Source of the DNA: Hysterangium stoloniferum
Lineage: Eukaryota > Basidiomycota > Agaricomycetes > Hysterangiales > Hysterangiaceae
Assembly: GCA_015178975.1 (NCBI GenBank)
Contig: WHVD01000158.1
Coordinates: 1 to 64,000, forward strand
Direction: 5' to 3'
DNA length: 64,000 nucleotides
The notes under the pieces were generated by a model. The model was not told where the DNA came from. It made no database searches and saw only the letters and a program-made list of their open reading frames with translations. Within the stretch, counting starts at the first letter, position 1. Every line of letters starts with the position of its first letter. Of this stretch, positions 44,228-56,127 are shown piece by piece. The position numbers and the translations under genes are program-made.

Positions 44228-45509
44228 TGTTAAGTTGCATGTTGCAAGGTCGAAAGTCTGATGGGGTCTGAACGGTAGGATGTGGCTTCAGCTTATATGC
44301 TGTGCCCTCGCAAAGGTTCCGTCAGTTGTCTTGGTATTTCAAGCATACAGGACTTAACTGTTGGAAACCTGAACAGCAAAGAACTGTCAGATTCCCGGGT
44401 TGTTCGAAGGCGGGGAAGAAGGAGAGAGAAGAAGAAAAAGAGGAGAAGAACAGAAGTCCAAGAGATGAATGAAGAACTGGAAGAGTAACTTAGTTGATAT
44501 TCTGATTGTCCTGTAACTACATACTTTACAGCTCAGTATTAATATGAATTTCTGACATCTAAAACATACTACTGAGGAGACAAGGAAACTACCTAAAGTA
44601 GGACAAGGCTATCACTATTTAGAGAATATGACATACAGTATTCAGGTTTCCAATATTCAGAAAATACATATTAGGATGAAAGGACATAACATGGTCAGAC
44701 ATTCGGATTGTACTAGCTGGGACATAAAGAAACAGGCTAAAAAGGAAATCCAGTGACTGAGGAGGATATCTGAAAACTATTAAGTATACCAAATTCTAAT
44801 ATACTCTAAAGGTCATTTAAACATCTGGGATGTGATTCAAACATAATTTGGTTTTTAAAACTTTCAAAAAGTTTTAAACTCTCTCATACATTACAAACTA
44901 ATGAATCTTTCTGGACACAAGTAGACAATAAAAAAAATTAGTAGTTTGAAACACTAATACTTTTAAAAAATAGATACCTTTAAATAGTCCATTCCATGCA
45001 TATGTATATCATTGGCACCTCTAAATACATATGTATTACTTCGGAATAGATCTGTCAATCTAAACAGATTTCTACTTGATTCAACATATCCAGAATATAT
45101 AGGGGGTTTTACTTAATAAAGACAGCTGTGGTATGAAAAATTTCCAATAATATTTTACATATTTTACATGGAAATAACTTCATTACAACTTTTAAAAAAC
45201 AAAGTACTAATAAAAGTATTAGTAGGCATCTGTAAAAGGAAGGAAATTATATACAATGGAATTTGTTAAATAACTATGGGTTGTATAAGATGTAATATGG
45301 AGAACTATTTCTGATGGTTGTTTTTTGATGATATAATTGTTTCAGAATAGATATCACTATTTAAAGATGGAGTTTTGTAAAAATAAGACTTTTATTAGTA
45401 AATATTTGAGATTATAGTAATTATAAACACCCTCCTGATGGGAATCTGAGAGTGTGGGTAATATTAGGTGACTCAGGGCCCCTGGGGATCCTGAACATGG
45501 GTCATAACA
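44228..45509 (+). mobile_element. Solo LTR-G1 (1282 bp)
   Basis: TGTTAAGTTGCATG to GGGTCATAACA, perfect TSD CACCT at 44223-44227 and 45510-45514, inside gypsy-4 gag. It shares the core TGGCTTCAGCTTATATGCTG near 44283 and the GATATTCTGATTG block with LTR-A, but the rest is different and longer. Confidence 0.92.
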
Positions 45510-45742
45510 CACCTTTGCCCTTGTTGGAGGCCACAGACTCTTCCTCGTACTCAGAGGTATCTGGACTTTCTGGTATTTCTTCAAAGTGGGATTCATCTGT
45601 GGTGTCCGGGGTTGTGTCTGGATGTCTGACTGGTATATATATAGAATGAGTGGTGACTGGAGTGGAGTGGCCTCCAGTTGTTCATATGGTTTCTTTCTTG
45701 GAGGCATGGTCATGACAATCTGTGAGATTGATCAGAAAATAC
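45510..45742 (-). pseudogene. gag: gypsy-4 gag N-terminus and leader
   Basis: From the ATG at 45707 or 45713 the minus strand encodes MPPRKKPYEQLEATPLQSPL and continues to TRAK at the LTR-G1 insertion. The 29 nt before the ATG, next to the LTR end, would hold the primer-binding site, but no TGG motif is seen. Confidence 0.75.
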
Positions 45743-47051
45743 TGTTAAATACAGGTGTTATGACCAGAAATCCTGCCAGACTCCAGGCACTAACCTATAT
45801 GTACCCTCACCCTATACGCACCAATTGTCAGTTTACTGGAATTCCTGCCAGACTCTGTACATCAGACTTGTCCACGTTTGACTTCATTACTTCATGTATC
45901 AGTCACTGGAATTCCCACCGGACTCTGTCCCTGTCTATGTCCAACCCCATCCCACACATCAGTCACTGGACCCTACTCGGAAAACCCGTCATCCCTCTAA
46001 CTGAGCCCCATTCCCATTATAGTCAAATGACCTGTCACAATTCAGACTCCACTCCCACTCCATTCCCATTATGGTTTTATGACCTGTCATGATTTGGACT
46101 CCACTCTGTTCTGTCCTGTTCCTGACACCAAGTTTGGTGTTTACTTATCTTGTTTTATGTTTGTTAGTTTCATTTTCACTATTACTGGATTCGGTATGTT
46201 ATTAATTCCACAGTCTATATAGTCTGGCAGATGTTATACATACAATCCAGTCAGAAAATCAGCTTAGATTCTCCCTAGTAATCTTAGTATATTTTCTGCT
46301 CTAAACTCCTCTTTGAATCACACTGCTCTTACTAGTTGGAGCCCATGGGCTCCGACACATCTATCACTTGACCTCCAACTTATCTATCTTGACTCCCCAA
46401 CCTCTCGACCCATGAACCCTACCCGGACTCCCCAGGATTCCTGTCCACCTGTTTGAAATTGGACAAGATGATCTCACAAGGGTGCAGCCTATAATCTGAA
46501 GCCAAGTCCTACTGAATTTCCCATGGGTTTCTCCGGAAACCCTCCATGTACGCACCCTTAATAGCAGGGCTCATGGGTGGGTCTCTGGAGAAACCTGCAG
46601 AAGTTCTGGGAATGACACAGCTTCAGTGTATGTGCTGTGCCTTCACAGATCACATTGTCCAATTTCAAACAGGAGTGGATGGGAAACCCATGGGTTCTGA
46701 GAATACACAAGGAGCAAAAGACAAGTAGAAACTAAGTCAATTTTCTGATTGGATCGTATGTACAAATAACTACTGGACTATATAGACTAGTAGATTATTG
46801 TACTACTAACTTAGACATACAAAAAGACATATCAAGAGTACAATAACACAATAAACCAGATGAGAAATGGGCAAAGACAGATTGAGAACAGGGGGGGTCC
46901 AGTGTGTAGTTTGTATGATACAGAGAGTTGGCACATATAGAATGGAGTCTGGGTTATCCAGGTGGAGTCTGGTGCATGTGATTGTGTGATATAGAGAGTC
47001 GGATACTTATAGGATGTGTTCTGGGTCCTGGTGGGTTTCCCAGTCCTAACA
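45743..47051 (-). repeat. gypsy-4 5' LTR (minus), split by LTR-B2
   Basis: Termini TGTTAAATACAGG at 45743 and CAGTCCTAACA ending at 47051. Removing LTR-B2 and one TSD leaves about 496 bp. It contains a degenerate core (CAGCTTCAGTGTATGTGCTG) near 46617. It adjoins the gag leader, as expected of a 5' LTR. Confidence 0.8.
45756..46563 (+). mobile_element. LTR-B2, solo (808 bp)
   Basis: TGTTATGACCAG to CACCCTTAATA (usual end CTTAACA). Flanks ACAGG (45751-45755) and GCAGG (46564-46568) agree at four of five bases. Inserted in the gypsy-4 5' LTR in opposite orientation. Confidence 0.88.
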
Positions 47052-47640
47052 CACATCCAAATGAGATGCTATGCAGAGAGCCTGGGCTCAGATTGACATA
47101 AAACTGCAAGATGATGCTGACTGTTGTGGAGGTACATGCCACAGACATTCACCATCTCTTTCCAGCACCTTTCCCAGGCACTGCAGCAGGTGACCCAATA
47201 ATTTCATTGTGCAGTTCTAGCCTAGATGGAGCTAATGGACACATAGTACTGGGTGCATCTGCTGTGAGGGATAGGGCTAAGTGTCTAAGAGCTCACATCA
47301 CTGATATGATTTCTGATTCTATCATATTTTTCTACATTTTATTTTTATTGATTTTTCCGAAATATTCTTTGAATATCTCCTCCTAATAGTTTGAAGGTCT
47401 ATGTATGCCTGTGGGCATGTGGACACTCATGGACACATAGACATATGTAAACTGGCAGACACCCTAAGCATAGGAATTCAGACATGTTTACTCAGAACCC
47501 ACAACTTGGTAGACATCCTTTGAAGTTTCCACTGCAAGTTGGGATTGGGGTATCATCTCAGCCATCTCAAATGGCCATACTTAAAACTTGAATGTCTTAC
47601 TCTCTGCTCCACACTTTACAGTTGAAGTATAAGGCTCATC
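47052..47640 (+). repeat. Relic of a gypsy-2/gypsy-6 type LTR
   Basis: From about 47310 the text (TCTACATTTTATTTTTATTG, then GTTTGAAGGTCTATGTATGC and GGGATTGGGGTATCATCTC) parallels the gypsy-2 and gypsy-6 LTRs with heavy C-to-T change. 47052-47300 is not assigned. No termini or TSD found. Confidence 0.5.
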
Positions 47641-48122
47641 ACTCAAACTCATTCATCAACTACTGCACTCCTTGCTCATTCTCTTTCTTCTTGTAAGGCT
47701 GTAGGTATCAGCCTCACTCAGCAACAGACAGGACAATGTTATCTGATTGTGAATCGTAATGATATACAGTAAGACAGTAAGTGATAGGTGAGTTCTTTTT
47801 CTAGGAGAGTAGCTACTAAAAGATTCTCTCTTAAAGGACTTCTTCCAGCAGAACAATTGGAGAACAAAGGCACAAAGGCACAAGAAAAAGTTGTTCAAGG
47901 GGGAAATGATTGCAGAGACGGGAAATTACTAATTGCGATCAGGGCTGTAAGATGAAAAAAGGGGGAACAATCCTGGCAACAATAGGCGAGTGGGATGGTG
48001 TGGCCACCAGAAGAGGGATGATCGGGGAGACAATAGGTGAGTGGTCAGTGTTGGTGTGACATATGTTTCTGTCATAAGACCACCAGGATTACACCCCTCC
48101 CCCCTCTGAAAATAAGTTGGTA
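47641..48122. other. Unassigned, followed by the 3' end of gypsy-5
   Basis: Short minus-strand ORFs here (47656-47898, 47929-48153) show no domain. CpG frequency rises from about 47900, matching the gypsy-5 sequence that follows. Confidence 0.4.
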
Positions 48123-48430
48123 TCAAACATCTGGTCCATTCTTGTTTTCCCACATGTCTAGTGCTTCTGTATCTTCAAGAGCCCTGTGGGGTAACCATTC
48201 ATCATGGTCCTTTCCATAACCCACCCAACATACTAAGTATTGGGTGCCGTGGCCACAGCACCGTGCATCCACAATTTTGTCAATGAGTGTCTCCTCAGAG
48301 CCGTCCTCTGTGACCACAATGCCTGGGCAGATGAGCTCCCAGTTGGGGAAAAGGGTAGGGTCATTGGGGATAAATGGCTTGAGGAGACTCGAGTGGAAAC
48401 CCGGGTAAGACGTGGGGTTGTTAGGTAGTC
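48123..48430 (-). pseudogene. pol: gypsy-5 chromodomain
   Basis: The minus-strand frame ETLIDKIVDARCCGHGTQYL then VCWVGYGKDHDEWLPHRALE is a chromodomain with Tyr-x-Val-x-Trp and Trp-Leu-Pro positions. It ends GPDV-stop at about 48123. It belongs to a gypsy lineage different from gypsy-1/3/4 and gypsy-2. Confidence 0.85.
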
Positions 48431-49036
48431 ACAGTGTATAAACAGATTTTTCGGGGAAGGCGTGAGTAACCTCATAAGGCCCATCAAAGCGGGGCATAAA
48501 TTTTGCAGCACACTGTTTGCCCTTCCATTTATAGTTACAGTGGCAGTGAGTAGTGGACAACATCACTAAGTCGCCTACTTTGTATGGTATTTCTGCTGCC
48601 CGGCTCTCATTAGCATGATAGGCCTGTCGGACCTTGGCAGCAGTGAGGTTGTCCTGTGCCTCCTGAACGTCGAATTCCAAGTGATGCAGGATATCATTTG
48701 CAGCGGCTTCAGCAGGGGTGGCATCAGCAGGTAAGGGAAGCAGGGGGGGATCACCCAGGGGGAGCGACCTGTCTTTAACTGGAAGGGGGAGAAATCCGTG
48801 CATGTATTCACAGTGTTCATGACAGCGAACCGCATGCAGGGCAGCTGTGCTGACCATCCTTTCTGGTTAATATCAACATGGTAGTGGATAGCCTGGTTTA
48901 AGGTTTTATTTGTGTGCTCACTGGTGCCATCACTTTGTGGGTGGTAGGCAGTGGACATCTTCAGCTTTACCTCAGAGCTTGTGCAAGGTGCTCCAGAGTT
49001 CTGATGTAAAAAGGGGGTCCCGATCTGAGGCTACCA
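48431..49036 (-). pseudogene. pol: gypsy-5 integrase, 5'-truncated
   Basis: The minus strand has MSTAYHPQSDGTSEHTNKTL, NQKGWSAQLPCMRFAVMNTV, TDFSPFQLKTGRSP, then a C-terminal part with DNLTAAKVRQAYHANESRA and KVGDLVMLST. The catalytic Glu (SDGTSEHTN) is present. A frameshift is at about 48960, and an unrelated junction at about 49036 removes everything upstream, including RT. Confidence 0.85.
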
Positions 49037-49204
49037 AAAAAGGAAAACGGGACCCACCACCCACCATACAACTTTACTTTATATGATATGATGATACATA
49101 GATCTAACCACCCACCAAAGTTTGGGTCTGTAGCTACAGTGGTTCTTGAGCTATTCAAGAATATTTGCACAACTAAAAATCATTGGAAGGGTTTTGTCAC
49201 TCAC
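49037..49204. other. Junction sequence upstream of the truncated gypsy-5
   Basis: No recognisable domain or LTR. It may be part of the element into which gypsy-5 was joined. Confidence 0.35.
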
Positions 49205-49642
49205 TGTAAGTATTCACCCCTCTATATCACACAAACTAACCACCAGACTCCACCTGGACATCCTGGACCCCTTGCTCCCAATCCATCTTTTTTCGTTTGA
49301 CATCTGGTTCAGTCTGCCCCTTGTTCCAAATCTGTTTGACACCTGGTTTTATTGTGTTATTGTACTCTTGTTATGTCTTTTTGTATGTCTGATTTAGTAG
49401 TACAACAATCTACTAGTCTATATAGCCAAGTAGTTATTTGTACATACACTCCAATCAAAATATTGACTTAGTTTCTACTTGTCTTTTGTCTCTTGTATAT
49501 TTTCAGAATCCATGGATTTCCCATCCACTCCTGTCTGAAATTGGACAATGCAATCTGTGAAGGTGCAGCACATAAGCTGAAGTCCTTTCCCAGGACTGCT
49601 GCAGGTTTCCCCCAGAGACCTACCTGAGCCCCACACTTAACA
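49205..49642 (+). mobile_element. LTR fragment of the gypsy-4 LTR type
   Basis: Resembles the reverse complement of the gypsy-4 5' LTR (CCTCTATATCACACAA, TATATAGCCAAGTAGT-like text) and ends CCACACTTAACA at 49642. The core is read in reverse near 49575 (CAGCACATAAGCTGAAG). The start is lost. Confidence 0.65.
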
Positions 49643-49670
49643 GAATGGTCCAAAAATGGGATGATAAGAG

Positions 49671-51761
49671 TGTTATGACCCATTCCCAGATGTTTCAATA
49701 TCTGACTTCCGACTTCCGACCTTCAACTATGGAACATCATAGTTACTGTATCTTCCACTGTAGAGAGTTCAATCGGAAAGTAACCTATATGGCAATAGTT
49801 TCAAGTCACATCACAAGCACAAATTCTTATATAAACTTTGGCACTCAAGGTGACTTCTACACAGCCAAATCAGTTTCATCAATCAGACGTACAAAAACTC
49901 CATCATCTTCAACACTGCATCGTCCTCCAAAGTAACCCTCAGTTCCTACTCAAAACTGACTCTTAACTCCCAAATAGAACTCCAGCCAATAACATCTTGC
50001 TCATCCTCAGATATCATTCCCAAGCCCCTACCAGCCCACTCATGCTCCTCCAAGAAATACTGTCATTTCCTCAATCGACAAGGTATTCGACTTCCCATAT
50101 GCTCCAGATGATCCAGTCTTCATTCATATACAAACACTATAATGGCTCCTCCGAAATCCTCCAATATCAATTTGATCAAGTGTTCCAGCAAGATTGTTCC
50201 CCACCGTCATCGGGAACCTGTTACATGGCAATGTTCACTCCAATAGGAGATCACAGAGGACCCAAGTTATTTACGACCCCAGTTCCAGAGGGAAGTCAAG
50301 TAGAGCCTCATCAAGGTCGTCGTCAATTCGTGTTCCTTGTGTGGTTGTGGAGCCTACTCACCACCTGGTTCTAAAATGGTGATTGATTGCGTCCCCTCCT
50401 TATACTGCAAAACTAGGAACAGAACACGTCTAATCTCGGTTCATTGATTGGTAGTATCGTTAAGATTTCAAAATCAAGCATAGCATTTGAGGGTGACACA
50501 TTATCATGGGATTCTTGGGTGTTTCTGACTCATATCATTGATGTTTCATCAACCATCACTTCTATTACTTCATCTCTCCTATTGTCTGACTCACTTCCCC
50601 TATTGTTCTATTGTGTTTCCCCATTTATCCGTATCACACGTCTGATCTCATCTTTTGTTAGTCATTCTCCATGTGGTTCAGCACAGCCTCCCCCTATTAT
50701 TGTTCACAGCTTTACTAACACTCCTATTGTGATGACTCAGAGATGACTCACACCATATCACATTGTTATTGTGTCATTGTTTGTAGATGTTTGATTTGAC
50801 CTGTGCTCTCTCATGTATATAAGGGCCTCTCTTTTGCCCATTGTTGAACAAGCAATTTTGTTGTATCTCATTTCGAAGCTCATTCTTAAGGACAATCTCT
50901 TAAGTCTTACTCCCAGTCTCACTCCTACGACCAGTAAGGGATACTGTAGTGTCTCTTATTGTTGAAGTTCTACACTCCTCGACATTAGGCTTATGTCAGC
51001 CTTTTAATATCATCTTCGTTTACATCATCCAAGGTCCAATCTCTAGCCTCTCGCTCCGAGTGTGTTTGGTTATAGACTGGTTTCAAGAACGACTGTGTGA
51101 GTGACCATCATAAAGACTTGACCGTTGCATACAGGTTATTAGGTATATTCCTAGTAACAAACTTACACCGCACTCAGAATATTGTCTTCCCAATTTGTCT
51201 TGTTGTATTCCTGGTTCAGAATACTGCCATTTCCATCTTATGTATTGTGGTCTTAGTTTGTAGTACAATAACGAGAAGACTTATATTAGTTTCCACGAAT
51301 TTGTACTTTACTTTACATAGATCTGATATCGACTTAGTTCTTATTCCCTCTTCCATCTTTCTGTACACTTGATATTTGGAACTCTTCAGAACTCTGAATA
51401 TCTGTATCTTCCATTGTAAGTCTCACCTTTGAAATTAAAGACTTTGAGTGTTTGCGTAGAGGTGCAGCACATAAGCTGAAGCCAATGTCCTGACCCTATT
51501 CAATAGTTCCTGACTTCCCAGTGACTTTCCGATAGTTCTGGAATAAGTTCCCAACATGGTCAAGTTCAGAATTTAAAGAAAATCCCACCACAGACAAATT
51601 GTGCCATATCTCCAGAATAAGTGGCAATTAAGACATAATAACATGCTATGTGTATGATATTGTATGGATGTATATGTATGTATATGTATATACATATTTG
51701 GCCTTATGACAGGCTATTTAATATTCAGTGAAATATCATTGCAATGGTTCCCTTCATTCTG
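49671..51761 (-). repeat. LTR-G2 relic (minus) with other inserted sequence
   Basis: TGTTATGACCCATTCCC at 49671 is the inverted end of LTR-G1. A reverse core (GCAGCACATAAGCTGAAGCC) lies near 51465. Between them is a different LTR-like unit beginning TGTGATGACTCAG at 50728, with a TATA box TGTATATAAGGGC at about 50815. ORFs at 49997-50374 show no domain. Boundaries are tentative. Confidence 0.5.
50728..51370 (+). promoter_or_regulatory. LTR-like promoter region (family H)
   Basis: Begins TGTGATGACTCAGAGATGAC and has TGTATATAAGGGCC at 50813-50826, followed by pyrimidine-rich text with a TTTGTTGTATCTC motif. The layout (TG start, TATA about 90 bp in) resembles a fungal LTR. No partner LTR, TSD or coding domain was found. 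Confidence 0.45.
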
Positions 51762-51830
51762 TTAAGGGATGTGCAGGCTCACGGAGGGTTTCCAGAGAAC
51801 CCCACAGATAATCTGGTGGGACTTGGCTTC
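51762..51830 (-). mobile_element. LTR-B fragment interrupted by C5
   Basis: TGTTAAGGGATGTGCAGG then GGTTTCCAGAGAACCCC is the LTR-B terminus in minus orientation. It breaks in the conserved core (GGACTTGGCTTC), where C5 starts. Confidence 0.75.
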
Positions 51831-53835
51831 TGTTATGTATTTCTAGGTTTTTTCCAATTTTTAACCAATCTCCCCTAACAAATTGTGAAAAAGAAAGTTA
51901 AAATGTATTTATATCTCGACGATAAAATTGTACAATATTGTTTTGATTTATCTTGAATTTATGCAATTTATTTTGTATTTTTATCTTATAAATTGAGCAA
52001 GTTATCAAATTTCTACCTTTTATTCTTTTTTGATTAATATGCCAGTGACTCAGAGCTTATTCACAACATGCGAGAGATCACGTGATATTCACATGACATT
52101 TCAAACTCTGACACCAACAAAATGCGATGTGAAATAATCACGCATTATCAAGGCAAAATATATATTTATGTATATATTATTATAATAAAATATTATTATA
52201 TTTATAATTAACTAAAAGTAAATATAATAATTATATAATAATATAAAATCTGCCACCTGGCATTTATTATGTGGCACGCGGGAAAATCGTCACAACATGT
52301 GACAGTTGTCACAAAGGCGCGCAACTGTCACAAAGGCGCGCAACTGTCACAAAGGTGCGCAACTGTCACAAAGGCATGTGATGGTCACAAAGGCGCATGA
52401 CAGTCACAAAGGCACGTGATGGTCACAAAGGCACATAACAGTCACAAAGGCGCGTGATGGTCACAAAGGCGCGTGATGGTCACAAAGGCGCGTGATGGTC
52501 ACAAAGGTGTGTGATGGTCACAAAGGCGTGTGATGGTCATAAAGGTGCGTGATGGTCACAAAGGCGCGTGATGGTCACAAAGGCGCGTGATGGTCACAAA
52601 GGCGTGTGACAGTCACAAAGGCGTGTGACAGTCACAAAGGTGTGTGATGGTCACAAAGGTGTGTGACAGTCACAAAGGCGCACGATGGTCACAAAGGCAT
52701 GTGACGGTCACAAAGGCATGTGACGGTCACAAAGGCGCACGATGGTCACAAAGGCACGTGACGGTCACAAAGGCACGTGATGGTCACAAAGGCATGTGAT
52801 GGTCACAAAGGCATGTGATGGTCACAAAGGCATGTGATGGTCACAAAGGCACCCGAGAGTCACAAAAGTGTGCAACAGTCACAAAGTGTGACAGTCACAA
52901 GATGTGAAGGATGTCATACATGCACAGGCGCAAGAGCATTAGGTCATCATGTATGCTACTGCAGAAAAAACCGGAAATTCCTGGAACATTCCAGTGGCTT
53001 CCAAAGGAACAATAAATAATAAATACAAACAGTAGATAGAATATTGTAGAATATTCTATAAGATTCCAGAACATTCTATTATGCCAAGAACATTCTATAA
53101 TGTCTTAGAAGTAGTTAGAACCTTCCACAATGCTCTAGAAAATTCTAGAAAATTCTAAATGACATCATTCCTCCCAGAATCATCATTCAATCTTCTAGAA
53201 TCTTCTAAATGTCTCAGACTAAAATGTATATAAGGAGCTCAGCTCTAGCCTTAAAAATCAATCAATCAATCTTATTATCTCATCAACCCACCACATCTAT
53301 GTGTGACTGCAGCAAGCAGGCTACTCCACCCCAATCTGGGCAGTTGGACATCTAATTCCACCTCTATCAGAGCTGTTGGAAACCCTTGCCACCTCTATCA
53401 GAGTTGTTGGCCCAATCAGATCACTTGTCACCTCAATCTGAGTTGTTGACTTTTATTTGTTCCCCCTTGCCACTTCTTAGTTGAATAGTTGGCTTTTATA
53501 TATTATTTCCACCTCGGTTAGAGTTGTTGGATATCAACCAATAATAATCTTATACTATAGTCACCTCTTAATTGAGTACTGATTATTAGTTTTCTCTACA
53601 TTGTTATTTGTACTCTAAGACTTCAGTCACCTCTAGTTGAGTAATTTGACTGTTTATTACATTGCAAATAATCCCTGTTCCATTGCTCATTTATTGTGAA
53701 TCAGTAAAGCATATTCACATAAATAAATACTAAGAATATCCTTGCAAGATCCTTAAGACTACATTAAGATCCTGAGAAGTTAGTATCACAGTAGACCCTG
53801 TAGGTTAGTGTAAATAAAGCATATATTAGCCAAAT
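51831..53835 (+). mobile_element. LTR-like element C5 with large 19-bp array
   Basis: Starts TGTTATGTATTTC and is colinear with C3, including the TATA box at about 53225 (TGTATATAAGGAG). The last part of C is missing because LTR-B begins at 53836. No coding sequence. It contains the long 19-bp array listed separately. Confidence 0.88.
52305..52870. repeat. 19-bp tandem array in C5 (about 29 units)
   Basis: Unit GGTCACAAAGGCGCGTGAT with C/T and G/A variants (GCGCG, GCATG, GTGTG, GCACG). The corresponding place in C3 (29150-29270) has only a few related units. Most variation is at CpG positions, as expected of deamination. Confidence 0.92.
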
Positions 53836-55919
53836 TGTTAGGATACACACACAGGGCGGGTCTCCAGAGAAACCCATGGGATATCCGGTAGGACTTGGCT
53901 TCAGCTTATAGGCTGCGCCCTCGCTAGATCGTGTTGTCCAATTTCGAACAGGCGGACAGGAATCCCGGGGAGTCCGGGCAGGGTTCATGGGTGTGATGTA
54001 TCCAGTTGATTTTCACAAATTTTCCCTTAATTTTCCCGAATTTATTTCCATTTATTTCCATTTATTTTATTTTATTTATTATTTCAAGAATTAGGCTGTT
54101 TCCTTTTAACTTCGAATACTCAAAGCTTCGAATGACATCACATTATGTAATCAAAGCCTAGAGCGGTCGAAATATAAATATAATAAAGCCGGGTTATCTA
54201 ATTCTAGACAGCCGGGTTTTTATTATATTATATTACTACATATATGCATATTATTATCACGCGATCACGTGACATCACGTGATGACGACGTCACGACGTA
54301 TTTACAAATCATCGCGAGTAGTTTTCACAGCCGCCTGGCCGCGTTTATTTCCATTTTGGCCACCTGGCTTATTCTACTTCCACCCTCAGTCATCCCGGGT
54401 TTATTTTATGACTCGACCGGTTCGGATCTTCGGTTCGGATCTTCGAGTCAGGTGAGGAGTATGATATCATAGTGGAATTATGGAAACTTCTTAGAAGCTT
54501 CTAAAAGTTTCCTAATTAGTTATTTAGTTATTATTAAGCAGAACTCTCTACATGTATAAAAGGAGGCCTAAATCACTGAATAAAACAATCTATTTTACTA
54601 CTATCAACAGCACCAGCTCAAAGCTTATCTAATCATCCTAAGGACAAAAATAGCCTTAGTCTGATATCTAACTGCAAGCACCTACACTTGCAGCATCTTG
54701 AACTCTTTCTCTTGAACTTAGCTAATTCATCTAAGTTCCCTCAGCTTCCCGGAAAACCTTTAGGCTTACTAATCACTTAAGTAAATCTAAATTCTTATTA
54801 CTGAAATCCCTGCCCGTTTAGGTTATTCAAGAGCCCATATTAACAGCACAGTTAATCGATCTTTAAACAAACACTTGGATATTCGACTCTCAGACAATCT
54901 CTCTATTTATAAATTATTTAACAGCTTGTTAAATCTTTATAAATAGTAAACTAAAAGGCTACAAGAAAGCGAAGGCTTACGACAAGTTTCCGCCAACTTA
55001 TTGCGCATACATTCAGCTCCCAAACCTTTATTCTCAAGGAGAACTTAACTTTTGTAGAGCACGTCACTACAAGTTCATCTGAATTTGTCAAGAGACCAAA
55101 CAAATATTGACTTTAGTTGTTTAAGCTTAATAGCGCAGCTAATTAATCTATCAGTATTTAAATTACTGGACCTTTATTTGTTTATTTCTTGAATCCCTTG
55201 CTGTGTCAACGTTTGTTAACTATTTGAGAGAGTAAATAGCCGGATACCTTACAGTGGGTCATAGGTTGTAGGTCAGAGGTCGTGGGTCGTGAGTCGAGAT
55301 GGTTGAGAGAGGTAGATGCGCCGGAGCCTGTGGGCTCCAACTAGTGAGAGTGATGTGAATCAAGCAAGGGTTTAGAGTGGAAAATGGATTAGATTACTGG
55401 GGGGAATCTAAGCTAATTTTCTGACTGGATTGTATGTACAACATCTGCCAGTTTAAATAGACTGTGGAGTAAATGTCATACCGAATCCAGTAATAATGAA
55501 ATGAAGTGAGCAAAACATAAAACGGGAATAATAAACACCAAGTTTGGTGTTAGGAATGGGATGGAACGGAGTGGAGTCCAAATTGTGACAAAGCATAACC
55601 CATAACAGGAAATGGAGCGGGAGCGGGGTCCAAATTGTGACAGGTCATTTGACTAAAATGGGAACGGGGCTCAATTAGAGTGGTGACAGGATTTTGAGTG
55701 GGGTCTGGTGACTGATGCGTGGGAGGAAGATGGACATAGACAGAGATGGAGTCCGGGGGAAGTCCGGTGACTGATATGTGTCTTAATGAGGTCAAACATA
55801 ACATGTCTTGACGTACGGAGTCCAGGCGGGAAATCCTATAAAAAGACATTTGGTGCGTGTAGGACATGGTGGCGTACAGGTTAGTACCTGGAGTCCAGTG
55901 GGATTGTCTGGTCGTAACA
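53836..55919 (-). mobile_element. LTR-B3 (minus), host of E1
   Basis: TGTTAGGATACAC to GGTCGTAACA. Without E1 and one TSD it is about 816 bp. The left flank CAAAT is not repeated on the right, so it is more likely one LTR of a larger element or a rearranged copy. It carries the core near 53888. Confidence 0.85.
53992..55253 (+). mobile_element. Solo LTR E1 (1262 bp)
   Basis: TGTGATGTATCCAG to GGATACCTTACA, flanked by ATGGG (53987-53991) and GTGGG (55254-55258), a TSD with one change. A TATA-like TGTATAAAAGGAGG is at about 54552. It is colinear with E2 and E3, and more CpG-rich, so probably younger. Confidence 0.9.
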
Positions 55920-56127
55920 GTACCCTCCCTTTATGCCGAAGTCCCAAAGAGGCTCTAGGCCTAGATAAGGTTCCTGTCAGGTACGCGCATGTGTCAAAAG
56001 TCATGTCGGTTACACATATGTGTTAAAGAGTCATGTGATCTGGAAGGTAAGGTTCAAACGTGACGAGCCTATATATAAATTTGAAAAAATAGAAATTTCT
56101 CCTTCTTTATTACCCCCATCATTGATA
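55920..56127. other. Leader of the accessory coiled-coil ORF
   Basis: Contains TATATATAAATTTGAA at about 56070, some 55 nt before the first ATG, which may act as a TATA region. No other gene. Confidence 0.45.

Larger units (their letters stand above)
37531..47051 (-). mobile_element. gypsy-4, CpG-depleted retrotransposon with four insertions
   Basis: Read on the minus strand, a 5' LTR (45743-47051) is followed by gag, protease, RT, RNase H, integrase and chromodomain in canonical order. It is split by LTR-B2 (in its LTR), LTR-G1 and C4 (in gag) and E3 (in pol). It is the same family as gypsy-1 and gypsy-3. CpG has been nearly eliminated in coding parts, in contrast to gypsy-3. No 3' LTR is seen; the end is at about 37531. 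Confidence 0.88.

Noticed and set aside
49997..50374. Plus-strand ORF of 125 codons as a gene
   Set aside because: No domain match that I can see; it lies in an LTR-G2 relic region with uncertain borders.
52305..52870. CRISPR or binding-site array of independent function
   Set aside because: No spacers; the units are contiguous and lie inside an LTR-like element, so it is a minisatellite.
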